From positions 169,457,624-169,521,623 of the forward strand of contig CM057461.1 of NCBI GenBank assembly GCA_030035585.1: a DNA stretch of 64,000 nt. Reading direction: 5' to 3'. The position numbers and the translations under genes are program-made. This stretch comes from Dugong dugon. Taxonomy: Eukaryota > Chordata > Mammalia > Sirenia > Dugongidae. Shown piece by piece: positions 12,890-30,043 of the stretch. The notes under the pieces were generated by a model, which was given only the letters and a program-made list of their open reading frames with translations, was not told the origin of the DNA and made no database searches. Every line of letters starts with the position of its first letter. Positions within the stretch are counted from its first letter, which is position 1.

Positions 12890-13340
12890 ACCTCTGTTCT
12901 ACCTTCTCTGTCTCCACTCCCTTTCCTTGACTTTGCTCTCCAGAAGACTGAACTGCTGGAGGAGCTCCCTCTATGCTTTTGCTCATGTTGTCCCCTCTGC
13001 CTGGAGGAAATCCCCCCTCCTTTGGCACCAGGACACTTACTTAATTCCTCCTTCTTCAGGCAGTTCAGGAGTCACCTCCTCCAAGATGCTTTCTCTGCCC
13101 CCTCCTGCCTGCTTGCCCTCCTCAGAGTTCTGTCATACCAATCTCTATCTCTGTGTTCACACTGTGTTAAAATGCCCTGTTTCTCTGATGTTCTTCAAAA
13201 GACTCTGAGCTCCTTGAAGGTTGCAGTTGTGTCAGGCAGGAAGCAACTACAAGACCTCACCTGTGTGATATTTTCCCACATCCCCAGGGGTAAATCGAAG
13301 CAGGCGTTAATATGCTCAGTTCACAGATGGAGAAACTGAA
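12890..13340 (+). repeat. L2 3' end and MIR-like stretch
   Basis: TGCCTGGAGGAAATCC, then GTCACCTCCTCCAAGATGC and GCTCCTTGAAGG are hallmarks of the L2 3' UTR. 13270-13340 (CAGATGGAGAAACTGAAG) is MIR-like. Confidence 0.65.
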
Positions 13341-14397
13341 GTGCACTCCTAGTTTCACAGCCGGAGGAAAAGCCCAGCAGCCCTCAGGATTTCTCTGCAG
13401 AGTTTCACCTTCCTATCGCTTGGGGAGCCGGCGATTTTCCACTGTTCGGTAAACCTTGCTCTCAGCCTGGGTGCCTCCCTGTGCCCCTCTGGAAGGTAAC
13501 CATGGATACTATTGAGCTGGCACAAAAGCTTTCAGTTAATGGAGACTACAAGTGGTTTTCAGGATGCTTAGAAGGTTTGGAGGGTAGGAGCAAAACTAGA
13601 AACACTTGCATAGAACGGACTTTTTCCTCAGCCCCCTAGGCTGGGTGTGTTTCAATTACAGTGGAAGCTAATGGTCAGCAGACTACCCCCCCCCCACCCC
13701 CGCCTTGATAAGACTAGCCAGGTACTAGGATATTCACCAGCTCTGAGAAGAATATCAAAGGGAATCCCAGCTTCTACTTCTCTGGAAAGCAGGGACCACA
13801 TTGTGAAATCAACGCGAGCTCTGAGGTATTCAGGGCACAAAGTCTGAGGATAAACGGGGTCCACTGGCCGCAGTCAGAGGGAGCTTCTAGCAGCTCCATC
13901 TTCCCATCCACACTCCCGCTCAGGGGTGTTTTTATTTTCCCAGCCCCGTGCCACCATCTGGCAAGATAAGTTCATACCCAGAATATCTCGGAGAAGCACC
14001 TTATTTCCTTGGGGACCTTGGGGACCGCCGGGAGGGCGCCCATTTCCCTCCTGCCACCTCAGGAGTCCTTGGTCTTCCTTCACATTCCTTTATTCTCAAA
14101 CTAGGCACACCTAGAGAACAGGAACTGGGGAGCCCTCCTCACTCCTAGACCCGCTCGGGGGCGTGTCCAAAGTTTGCAGCTCAGGGGACAGCTCCCCGCC
14201 CAGGAGATAGGACGGGGAAGCCCAATCGCACAAAGGCTCAATTCTGTCTGGCGGAGGCTGTCTGTGGGTCAGGGTCCAGAAGGGTGTGTGCGGTCTCCAG
14301 AGTCGAAATTCTCGAGGGAAGGAGGGAAGAGGAGGGGAGCGGGAGATGGACTTTGGGGGCGAAGAGTGGCAGCACTTTTCCTAGCGCTTTGACGTAA

Positions 14398-14543
14398 ATT
14401 TGAAGAGGCGCCGAACACTCCCACTGCTTAAGAAGAGGCAGTGTAGCCTTCAGGACTCGGAAGCTGGGGACAGTCACACACTCAGGAAGCAGCCTAGACA
14501 TTTCCTCTCCACGCCCTCGAGGAACCCCGAGAGGGCTGGGCAG
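14398..14543 (+). other. FAM237A: Probable 5' untranslated first exon of FAM237A
   Basis: The stretch after the CRE-like site ends in GGGCTGGGCAG, followed by a consensus donor GTAAGTGCG at 14544. No ATG frame here leads into the FAM237A coding frame, so it would be non-coding and would splice to the acceptor at 16241 or 16247. The 5' boundary is a guess. Support comes from the donor, the CpG island and the position only. Confidence 0.5.
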
Positions 14544-21091
<6,548 letters not shown>

Positions 21092-22507
21092 ATCACGCCT
21101 TTGAATTAAAAAAATATATATATGTATACATATATGTATATATACTTATATATATGTATACAGGTATATACACATACACATATCTTTTTTTTCCTTGACA
21201 ATCGATCATTTATTTATTTTAAATGGTGGAATGTCCAGAGATAAATATTAAGCCAAATTCTCTCAAGACTATTTATTTACAAGCTTCATTCATTTAGGCT
21301 TCTAGCATGTTCCTTCAAATGGTGACATTACTGCCAGATCTTCCCACTAAGAGTTAAAATAGCCTCCAAAGATGGCCTTGGGATTGGGAGACACTGGTTC
21401 TTTGAATTGTTTTTGATATTTTGTTTTGGAATGCTTGGCATTGTTAATGAACTAGAGTGCTACACATTTAACTTGAATACACTGCATGACTTCCAAGCCA
21501 TGACCACTGGATCACTTACGCATAGGCTACAAGGGACTATATTTACTCATTACTAGTTACCAATGGTCTGTGATACCTGAATCTTGTTTGAAAGAATATT
21601 TTGAACACTGAATGAAGCAAAAAACAAAACAAAGCAAAACACTAAAAATGCCTAGAAATCATTCTTCTAACGGAAGCAAAATTAATAAAAGCTCTGGACC
21701 TCAAGCAATGTTATTTTCCATTGGAGTCTTTTTATTTCTATTGAATGCTATCATTAATGATAATCCAAATGCTAATAAAATAGTGGTAAGTATAAACTTA
21801 TTTCCTAATTAGGATATTTGCTATTTTGTTAAATATTAAAACTCTACAAGTGGGTACACTTTGCTTTGAAAAGCAAAATAAACCTCAAGTGAAGAATTTT
21901 AAGAAGAAAGAATTTCCCCTGAAAGGTGATCAGGCCTGAATGAGATTCATATCATAGCAGGGAAGTCCAATTAGCAAATTTATTTGAGTCCCAGACACAA
22001 TGCTAATTTCTAATTACTCCCATCTCTCCAGTCACTGACAACCAGTTAGAATTTCAGAACTGTTAGCAATTCACTTCTTTTTCCAGGAACAAAGGAAGCC
22101 TTAGTAAATGATTTTCCTTAAGGTATAGGGTCCTCCATAAGCTAGGAATCTTATCTAATTGGTTATTATTCACAGTTGCTTCTGAGGGCTAGCCAAATCC
22201 TAGCGATGAGACACAAGCCTGGGGAAAGGGCTGGGGAAAGGGCTGGGGGAGGTGGACCAGACCCATCTTTTCGTTGGTTGAGAAAGTTAGCACATTAAAA
22301 GGCTGCCACCCTTTCTTTGAGCACTTTTCTACACCTTCTCATGATTTTGCTTGCACGCTGCTTTCTCAAATATCTTGTCATCATATTCTCAAAAGCCATC
22401 ATATGAGCTCAGTATCTTTTAGAAGTTGTGGTGAAGACACCACTTCTGGAGAATGTGCTTGTGGAAGTCCCTGCGCCTTACTCCTCGCTCACCTGGGTAC
22501 TCTGTAG
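21092..22507. other. Sequence downstream of FAM237A
   Basis: A TA/TG-rich microsatellite lies at 21112-21185. A further AATAAA is at 21877. A GGCTGGGGAAAG tandem is at 22218-22250. Otherwise nothing recognised. It may contain 3' UTR if the poly(A) signals at the stop codon are skipped. Confidence 0.4.
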
Positions 22508-23022
22508 CAGGGGTTGGCAAACTTTTTCTGTACCTTTTAAGTCAAATAGTAAATATTTGAGGCTTGGTGGGCCTTTCGATCTCCATTGCAATTAATCAAG
22601 TCTACCTTTGTAGAACAAAAGCAGCCATACCAAATCTGTTGCCACTGAGTCAATTCGGACTCATAGTGACCCTATAGGAGTAGAACTGCCCCACAGGGTT
22701 TCCAAGGAGTGGCTGGTGGATTCGAACTGCCGACCTTTTGGTTAGAAGCCGAGCTCTTAATCACTTTTGTCATCAGGGGGTCCAAAGCAGACATGGATGA
22801 TACATAGATGAATGTGCATGGCTCTGTTCCCAGAAAACTTTATTTACAGACCCTGAATTTTGAAGCCATATAATTTTCAAGGGCCATGAAATATTCTTTT
22901 TCTTTTAATTTATTTTCAATCATTTTAAAAAATTGTAAGCCACTCTTAGCTCACTACCTGTACAAAAATAGGTAGTGGGCACGATTTGTCCCATGGGCTA
23001 GAGTTTGCTGACTCACGCTCTA
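22508..23022 (+). mobile_element. hAT-Charlie-type nonautonomous DNA transposon with nested SINE
   Basis: Begins CAGGGGTTGGCAAACTTTTT and ends with GAGTTTGCTGACTCACG, imperfect terminal inverted repeats of the hAT-Charlie kind. Internal landmark: GGCTCTGTTCCCAGAAAAC. An AfroSINE interrupts it at 22626-22765. Confidence 0.75.
22626..22765 (-). repeat. AfroSINE inside the hAT element
   Basis: CTGTTGCCACTGAGTCAATT tail, GATTCGAACTGCCGACC B-box complement. Confidence 0.9.
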
Positions 23023-23339
23023 GGGCATGCTTGCAAGGAACAAGGTGGGATGAAGTAAGTAAAAGAGCTTATATGTCGAATGACAGAACCAAAACTAAAA
23101 ATATGATAGACTGAAAAGAAAATTCAAAAGGGTCAGTATGAGATTGAACATGGATAAACTAGCCCTAATCCTATCCAACTGGACATTGTTTCACCTGGAA
23201 ATAGTAGTAGGAATTATGGATAATATAAATAAAAAACTACAGCCTCTCTGAATGTCACATGGACTGTAGATCAAGACAACGGGTGAAACATCTGAATTAT
23301 AATAAGTTATTGAGAGAAAGTATGTAACAGTGGTGAGAA

Positions 23340-23770
23340 TACAGGGTCAGGAGCTGAGTTCAGAGCCCAGCTTCTATCAAGTACTGGCCAAACGACTTTA
23401 GACCAACTACTGAACCTCTTTTGTTCCTCAGTTTGCTTATCTATAAAATAAGTATGTATTTTATAGATTTGTTGTGAGTATTAAATGAGTTAATACATAA
23501 AAAGTGCTTAGACCACTAATACCAAAAAAACCCATTGCCGTTGAGTCAATTGCAACTCATAGCAACCCTGTAAGACCGAGTAAAAGTGCCCTCTAGGGTT
23601 TCCAAGGTTGTCATATTTATGGAAGCAGATTGCCACATCTTTCTCCCTCAGAGCAGTTGGTAGGTTTGAACCACAGACCTTTTCGTTAGGAGCCGAGCGC
23701 TTAACCATCGCACCACCAGTGCTCCTTAGAACACTAACAGTTCTAAGTAAAAAATGCTAGCTATTACTTT
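23340..23770 (+). repeat. MIR split by an AfroSINE
   Basis: CCTCAGTTTGCTTATC, ATTAAATGAGTTAATACATA and AAAGTGCTTAGA are standard MIR. It resumes after the SINE at 23726. TAGACCACTAA and TAGAACACTAA form the target-site duplication. Confidence 0.8.
23519..23725 (-). repeat. AfroSINE, long form
   Basis: Includes the middle segment (GGAAGCAGATTGCCACATCT) missing from most copies here, and a head GGAGCACTGGTGG on the minus strand. Confidence 0.92.
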
Positions 23771-23879
23771 GTACATTGCTGTTACGTATATATAATCTAA
23801 TCCCGTACACAGAAGAAGGAAGTACACAAGTACTTTGGCAACACTCATTAGACGTGCAGTTGTTACAGAGGCACGCTCA

Positions 23880-24281
23880 TATTTTTAAAACACTTTTATT
23901 TTGAAATAATTGTAGATTCACATGCATTTGTAAGAAACAATACACTTCACTCAATTTTCCCCAATGGTAACATCTTCCATAACAATAGTACAGTATCACA
24001 ACCAGAAAATTTATATTGATACAATCCACTGAGCTTATTCAGATTTCACCAATCTTCTATGCACTCAGTTGTGTATTTTGTTCTATGCAATTTTATGTAG
24101 ATTTGTGTGAATACACCACAGTCAAGACACAGAACAGCCCCATCACAAGAATCCTTTTTGCTACACTTTTATAGCCACCCTTCTCTCTCCCCACTTCCTT
24201 AAACCCTGGCCACCACCAATCTGTTCTTCATCCCCATAATTTTGTCATTTCAAAAATTTTATATAAATAGAATCATATTGT
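23880..24281 (-). repeat. Old L1 3' end (first part)
   Basis: ATAATTTTGTCATTTCAAAA and GAATCATAT, the familiar antisense end of mammalian-wide L1. It resumes near 24860 (TAGTATGTAACCTTTTGAGG). Confidence 0.7.
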
Positions 24282-24855
24282 TCTAGGGTAAAAACATCAC
24301 AAAGTTTAGCAAAGCAAAAAGCAAGGTTTTACTCAGCATATATGCAAAGAGGTAAAAGTGGGAAAATAGACAAGCGTGCTGCCACAGCCATGTCTGCCCA
24401 AGTCAAAGGAATATTACAGGATAGGCAAGAATGGGAAAACAGACAACCATGCTGCTGCAGCTATGTCTGCTCAAACCTGAGGAATGTTACAGAATCATCA
24501 GTATATATTAACATTACAAAATGGATAAAACCATTAAAAACTTCACCTTTTCACAGATTGGCTAAAAACTGATTTGAATTGTCGTTCTTAATAATCATTG
24601 GTACAGATTTCATTGGTCCAACAAATCTTCAATTCACTAAATGCTAATAGAAAAAGATAAAAGAGTGGAAAGTCTTTTGTGCTCTGTTTATGATAAGTTT
24701 ATGTGAAAGTCTCCCTAAAAGATGTTTTCCAAGATTGTCTTAGCTATCATCTTTATACCTCAGGGCCCAGTTGATGTGTCCTTTGAGTCCTTGTGAGTCT
24801 AGCTCAGCTGTGTCACATTTTAGGACAGAGGACAATAACTTCAATATTATCGCCT
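24282..24855. mobile_element. Unclassified insertion inside an L1 fragment
   Basis: About 570 bases interrupt the L1 between GAATCATAT and ATCAATATAGTATG, with the near-repeated ATCATAT/ATCAATAT as possible duplication. The left end TGTTCTAG and an internal TAGGACA (24821-24827) suggest a solo LTR, but the ends do not agree well. It carries a doubled unit, ACAAGCGTGCTGCCACAGCC then ACAACCATGCTGCTGCAGC. Confidence 0.4.
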
Positions 24856-25020
24856 AAATCAATATAGTATGTAACCTTTTGAGGTTGATTTTTATCACTT
24901 GGTATAATTCCCTTCTGATCCATCCAAGTTGTGGGTATCAATTGTCTATTCCTTTTTATTGCTGAGTAGTAGTCTATGGTATGAATATGATTCACATTTT
25001 TAAAATGTTTGGCATGTTGT
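24856..25020 (-). repeat. Old L1 3' end (second part)
   Basis: CTGATCCATCCAAGTTG and TTTTTATTGCTGAGTAGTAG are typical antisense L1 3' sequence. Confidence 0.7.
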
Positions 25021-25414
25021 ATTTCTTCTGGTCATTTTCCATTTACATGGAAAAGGAAGCTATGCACTATAGGAAAATAATTAGAGAGATACAAAGGAGG
25101 GAAAGGGGCAGAAAGCAAAAATGGTACTGGAGGAAGAAGTGTGAGGCAGTGGGCAAGAGTGAGTTGGAGCTAAGTGAAAGCGGAATGGAGATGCAGCAAG
25201 CTAGTACTCCTCATTGCTCGCTTGCTGCTGCTACTGACTCTCCCCGAACCCCTCTTTAACCCACTACCCCCATCACAAAAACAAAAAATTCCACTCCCTC
25301 CTTAGCTTTACCTCCCAGGATATTACAGCCACTGTATTGCTAAGTCCTCCAAACCCTCTACTTCCATTACATTAATTTCATTGACCTGGGGTCAAAGACT
25401 GTGTCTTATTTAGG

Positions 25415-25440
25415 ATTTTTTTTTTTTTTTTTTTTTTGTA
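25415..25440. repeat. Poly-T run
   Basis: Unbroken T-run, probably the tail of an unrecognised retroposon on the minus strand. Confidence 0.6.
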
Positions 25441-25900
25441 ATCCCAGTACTTGGTATAATGTCATGTATGTGGATAGTTGTCACTGTGAAATGAATGAAT
25501 GAATGAATTGCTCCAACACTAATAGGGAAGGACCCATAGATAAGAAGAAATGAGAGAGAAGGATAAAGGGAAGTGCAAACTTTCCAGAGACCGATTTAGC
25601 CCAAGTATACAAGGTGAGGAGAATAAGTGAAAAGTGTGCTTGGTTTTTGTTTTCCTTTTATTTGCCACTCTCAGGGCCTATGGAATTTTTTTTCTAGCCA
25701 AAATATATTGTATATAAGGAGATACATTGACCAAACACTAGAAAGTAAATTTATAAGCTCCTACCGAGGTCACCATTTTTCTCCCTGAGAAAAGCTTAAA
25801 GAATAAGACAGGACTTGTCTAGATTTTAGACAAAACTTTCTCAAATATACATATTAAATTATTCATATACATTATATAATATATATTGTTTGTAAAATAT

Positions 25901-26058
25901 GGAGCCCTGATGACATAGTGGTTAAGAGCAACTGCTGCTAACCAAAAGGTCTACAGTTCAAATTCATCAGCCACTCTTTGGGAACCCTATGGAGCAGTTC
26001 TACTCTGTCCTATAGGGTCCCTATGAGTCAGAATCGACTCTACTGCAACCAGTTTATA
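25901..26058 (+). repeat. AfroSINE
   Basis: GGAGCCCTGATGACATAGTG head, GTCAGAATCGACTCTACTGC tail. Confidence 0.9.
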
Positions 26059-26182
26059 TGTTATAAACTATAATTCTTTTTTTCAAAATGAATGAATGTG
26101 TACAACTCTCTGAGTCTCTGCTTTCAAGTCTTTTGGGTATATATACCTAAGAGTGGAATTCCTTGTTCATATGGTAGCTCTG

Positions 26183-26364
26183 GAGCCCTGGTGGCCCAGT
26201 GGTTAAGAGCTACAGCTGCTAACCAAAAGGTTGGCAGTTCGAATCCATCAGCTGCTCCTTGGAAACCCTATGGAAATCCTATGGGACAGTTTTATTCTGT
26301 CCTATAGGGTTGCTATGAGTTGGAATTGACCTGGAAGTGAAGGATTTGGTTTTTTTGGTTTGGT
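26183..26364 (+). repeat. AfroSINE with 12-bp duplication
   Basis: ATGGTAGCTCTG occurs at 26171-26182 and 26365-26376. Contains a small internal repeat, CCCTATGGAAATCCTATGGG. Confidence 0.93.
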
Positions 26365-26527
26365 ATGGTAGCTCTGTTTTTAGTTTTTTAAGGAACAGCC
26401 ACACTGTTTTCCACAAGGGCTGTACCATTTTGCATCCCCACCAGCAATGGATAAGGATTTCAATAACCCCACATCCTCGCCAACACTTGTTATTTTCTTT
26501 CTTTTTTTTCAATTGTAGCCATCCTCC

Positions 26528-26693
26528 AAAACCAAAAAAATCCATTGCTGTCTAGTGGACTCCAACTCACAGCAACCCTATAGGACAGAGTAGAACTGCC
26601 CCGTAGGGTTTCCAAGGAGTGCCTGGCAGATTCGAACTCCCAACCTTTTGGTTAGCCAGCCATAGCTCTTAACCACTATGTCACCAGGGTTTC
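26528..26693 (-). repeat. AfroSINE
   Basis: CCATTGCTGTCTAGTGGACT tail, GATTCGAACTCCCAACC; TAGCCATC flanks both ends. Confidence 0.93.
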
Positions 26694-27175
26694 CTTAGCC
26701 ATCTTAGTGGGAGTGAAATGGTATCTCATTGTGGTTTTGATTTGCATCTCTCTGATGGCTAATGACATTGAACATCTTTTCATGTGTTTGGTGGCCATCT
26801 GAATATCCTTTTTTGTTCAACCCCTTTGCCCATTTTATGATTAGGTTATTTGTCTTTTTGTTGTTAAGTTGTCAAAGTTTTACATATGTTTCAGTTGTTA
26901 GATTCTTATTGGATATGTGGTTTCTGAAGATATTCTCCTGGTCGGAAGCTTGTCTTTTCAGTTTTTTCGTAAAGTCCTTTAATGAACAGAAGTTTTTCAT
27001 TCTTATGCGATCCCATTTATCTGTTTTGTCTTTTGCTATTTGTGCTTTTGTTATTACATTAGATAATCTATTGTTAAAAGCTAGGCCTGACAGTGTTGCC
27101 CCTGCATTCTCTTCTAAGACTTTCATGTTTTAGTTTTCACATTTAGGTTGCAGAGTCTTTTAGTGCCTTTTTATA

Positions 27176-28367
27176 GTTCTAAAACTTTAATAACTTAGGT
27201 TGTTGATGTAGCACAGAAAGAACCTAAAAAACACACTGACAGTCCTAGTAAATTATAATTCTTATAGTTTATATATAATTGTTTTTAAACTCTGTGTTTT
27301 GTCTATAGCTTCAAATGGGGCAAAACACCTAATCTGAAACCTTGACTGATGGCTAATTTCATTTTATATGCAAATTTGAAAGCTGATTTTAAAAACATAG
27401 TATTACTTTGTAATGGTGACTCAGGTGAAAGATTCTTAGAAATAAGAATCATTATTTTTCTTTGTTGAAAACTCTCAATGCTCACAAAACACATAACATG
27501 AATGCCACCAAATTCCATATTTGTTGAAATCCATGTTTGCTAATTATTAATAAAGTTGAATTCCTTAGAAAGCAGGTATTTCTTTTGACTGTTAAGATAA
27601 ACTAAACTATGTTATTATAGGAAAACACTGTTTAAAGACAATTTTGTTGAATTTCATGTGCATGTAATCTCAACAACAAAATGATCTTAAAATGAAGATT
27701 TAAGTGAGCCTGGTTGTAATTTGTTACCTTTTTCAAACACTTCAATTAGCATCACTTCAAATGATTCAGCCTGCCATCAATTTATACAACAGTTTTAGAA
27801 AAACATTAGCAATGTCTGGGGTTATACACTCATTAACAAGCACTGACTAGCTGGTGGGAAGTAATGACGTGTGGGATGTTTCCAGGGTCCTGAATGGCCA
27901 GAAGAATCTTGTACAGGCCCCTCTGCCCTGCAAGCAAAGCCATTCTCTGATGACAGCAAGAGATGGCATCACGGTCTCCTCTGGTGCAAGGTAGTCACAC
28001 CTTATACAGTGTGTCTCCACTAATGGCCCTAGAGATTACATAGGTCATATGAGGATGAACAATTTTTATTTTAATAGTTGCATATTTATTTTAATGGTTA
28101 TCTTTTATTTCTGGCAAGTGATACTGGTTTGTAACTTATAAGAATTCTACAAAGTTTCATTTAAAAAGTTTTACTTAAGTAAAAGAGTAAGTCAAGTTAA
28201 AGACAACACAAAGTTAAAAAAAAAAGTGCTCATGGTACACATGTATGAAGGAATGACTGAAATATTAGAGACACTCTGATTATTTCCCCAAGTCTTCTTC
28301 TCCACTGTGGCTTCTTCTAATGAAAATGATAATGTTTTTAATTGGTTCTGATCATACGGTACCTGTG
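27176..28367. other. Unassigned sequence 3' of both genes
   Basis: AT-rich. 27660-27920 shows no repeat character and could be a conserved element. No exon recognised. Confidence 0.4.
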
Positions 28368-28810
28368 TGTTATGGACTGAATTGTGTCCCTCAAAAAGAT
28401 ATGTAAAAGTCCTAACCCTGGTACCTGTGAACATGACCTTGTCTGGAAATAGGGTCTATGAAGATATTATCAGTTAATATGAAGTCGTACCAGGGCAGAG
28501 TGGGTCCTAATCCCATCTGACTGGTGTCTTATAAAAGAGAACAGACACGGAGACAGATATAGGCAGAGGAAGGCCAGCCATGTGATGACTGATGCAGCTG
28601 CAAGCCAAGGAACTCCAAGGATTGCCAGGAGTCACCAGAAGCTAGAAGAGAGGCATGGAACAATTTCTCTGAGAAGTTTCAGAAGGAATCATCATGGCCT
28701 ATACCCTGATTTGTACTTCTAGTCTCCAAAACTGTGATACCATTAATTTCTGTTCTTTTAAAACCACCATTTGTGGTATTTTGTCATGGCAGCCCTAGGA
28801 AACTAGTACA
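28368..28810 (+). mobile_element. Solo LTR, MaLR/ERVL-like
   Basis: Starts TGTTATGGACTGAATTGTGT and ends GCAGCCCTAGGAAACTAGTACA-like (TG...CA). CTGTG/CTCTG flank it. Non-coding. Confidence 0.7.
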
Positions 28811-28984
28811 CTCTGCTTTATTTTAAGTCATCTCAAAGTAGGTGGGGAAGTAATCAGGCAACTAATCCACCCATCAATACAACTACAAGAAAACTGAAGA
28901 GCCTTGCATCATGGAATTGAGATTAAGAAAAGCCCGAAGCTGTATCTCTTCATAAAGGGGACCTGGCCAATTAAATGGTCCTGG

Positions 28985-29032
28985 GTCTTTTGTCATGAAT
29001 TGAAATCGACTTGAGGGCATTGGGTTTGGGTA
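28985..29032 (+). repeat. AfroSINE tail remnant
   Basis: ATTGAAATCGACTTGAGGGC then ATTGGGTTTGGG. Confidence 0.6.
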
Positions 29033-29057
29033 TATATATATATTTTAGGAAGGTAGT

Positions 29058-29528
29058 TGTCCTGGACTGAATTGTGTCCCCCAAAATATCTGTCAGCTTG
29101 ACTGGGTCATGATTCCCAGTATTGTCTAATTGTGTAATCTGATGTGATGAGGTTATATGTGATCTCCTTATGTGTTGTAAATTCTATCACTGTGATGAGG
29201 TTATACTGATGAGGTTTACAAGATTAGACAGTGTCCTAATCCAATCTCTTTTGAAGAGAGAGGTGAGCAGAGACACATGGGAACCTCATACCATCAAGAA
29301 AGCAGTGCTGGGAGCAGAGCGTGTCCTTTGGACCTGAGTTTCCTGCGCAGAGAAGCTCCCAGACCAAAGGAAGATTGATGACATGGACCTTCCTCCAGAG
29401 CTAAAGGAGAAAGTAGACGCCCTGAATTTGGACTTGTAGCCTACTGGACTGGGAGAGAATAAACTTCTCTTTGCTAAATCCATCCACTTGTGGTATTTCT
29501 GTTAGAGCAGCACTAGATGACTAAGACA
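29058..29528 (+). mobile_element. Solo LTR, MaLR/ERVL-like, with 5-bp duplication
   Basis: Starts TGTCCTGGACTGAATTGTGT and ends CACTAGATGACTAAGACA. An AATAAA lies near the 3' end. GTAGT at 29053-29057 and 29529-29533 is a perfect 5-bp target-site duplication. Same family as 43379-43902. Non-coding. Confidence 0.8.
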
Positions 29529-29936
29529 GTAGTCTTCTGTGATGTGCCAAGCGTGTTCTCCAGCAGGAGCATTCAGATAGAAAATTAGGTCATTGATTCA
29601 GTAATTTAAATGATACTTGAAGATAACTGCATGCATTCATGTAAATCACACACTTGAAAATTACTCCCAAGGTATTCAAAGTAAAAATGGCCCTCTGACT
29701 AAGACAAGGCACTGCTGAATTTGACTCCTCCTCCCCTTCTTTTCTTTCCCCTCCACCAACCTCCACCCCCAAGGCTTTACTCTGAACTGGAGAACTAAAA
29801 TATATGAATAGGGAGATAAAGAATAAAACTTCTTTTCTTGACACTTCATATTGAGATAGAGGCTTGAATATTTTTAATACAGATTTTGAAAACGTGTTTT
29901 GTCATCAAACCAGGGGTCTTTGGGCCTGGACTCCTT

Positions 29937-30043
29937 TCACTTCATGTTAGGCAAGGTGATTTGATCAATCAGGGCAGAGAAGGCCCTGCTCACCTGCTCA
30001 GCTCCACGATACAGGTCCATGTTTACTGAAGACTGCAGCAGAC
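29937..30043 (-). CDS. DYTN: DYTN last coding exon
   Basis: The acceptor TTGATTTCAG precedes GTCTGCTGCAG, and phase 1 matches the previous exon (Gly split as G|GT). It reads LLQSSVNMDLYRGAEQ then VSRAFSALIDQITLPNMK and TGA at 29937-29939. A donor-like CAG|GTGAGC lies inside the exon, so a shorter internal exon is possible. The protein-like sequence after it and the prompt stop favour a terminal exon. Confidence 0.8.

Larger units (their letters stand above)
26080..27175 (-). repeat. L1 ORF2 C-terminal fragment with two nested SINEs
   Basis: Antisense L1: AAGAGTGGAATTCCTTG, then TGTACCATTTTGCATCCC, then GAAATGGTATCTCATTGTGG. The minus strand still reads L1-like residues (SFTKKLKRQASDQENIF). 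Two AfroSINEs interrupt it (26183-26364 and 26528-26693). Confidence 0.85.

Noticed and set aside
13022-13339. Plus-strand 105-codon frame
   Set aside because: It lies in an L2 3' end and MIR-like sequence, which explain it.
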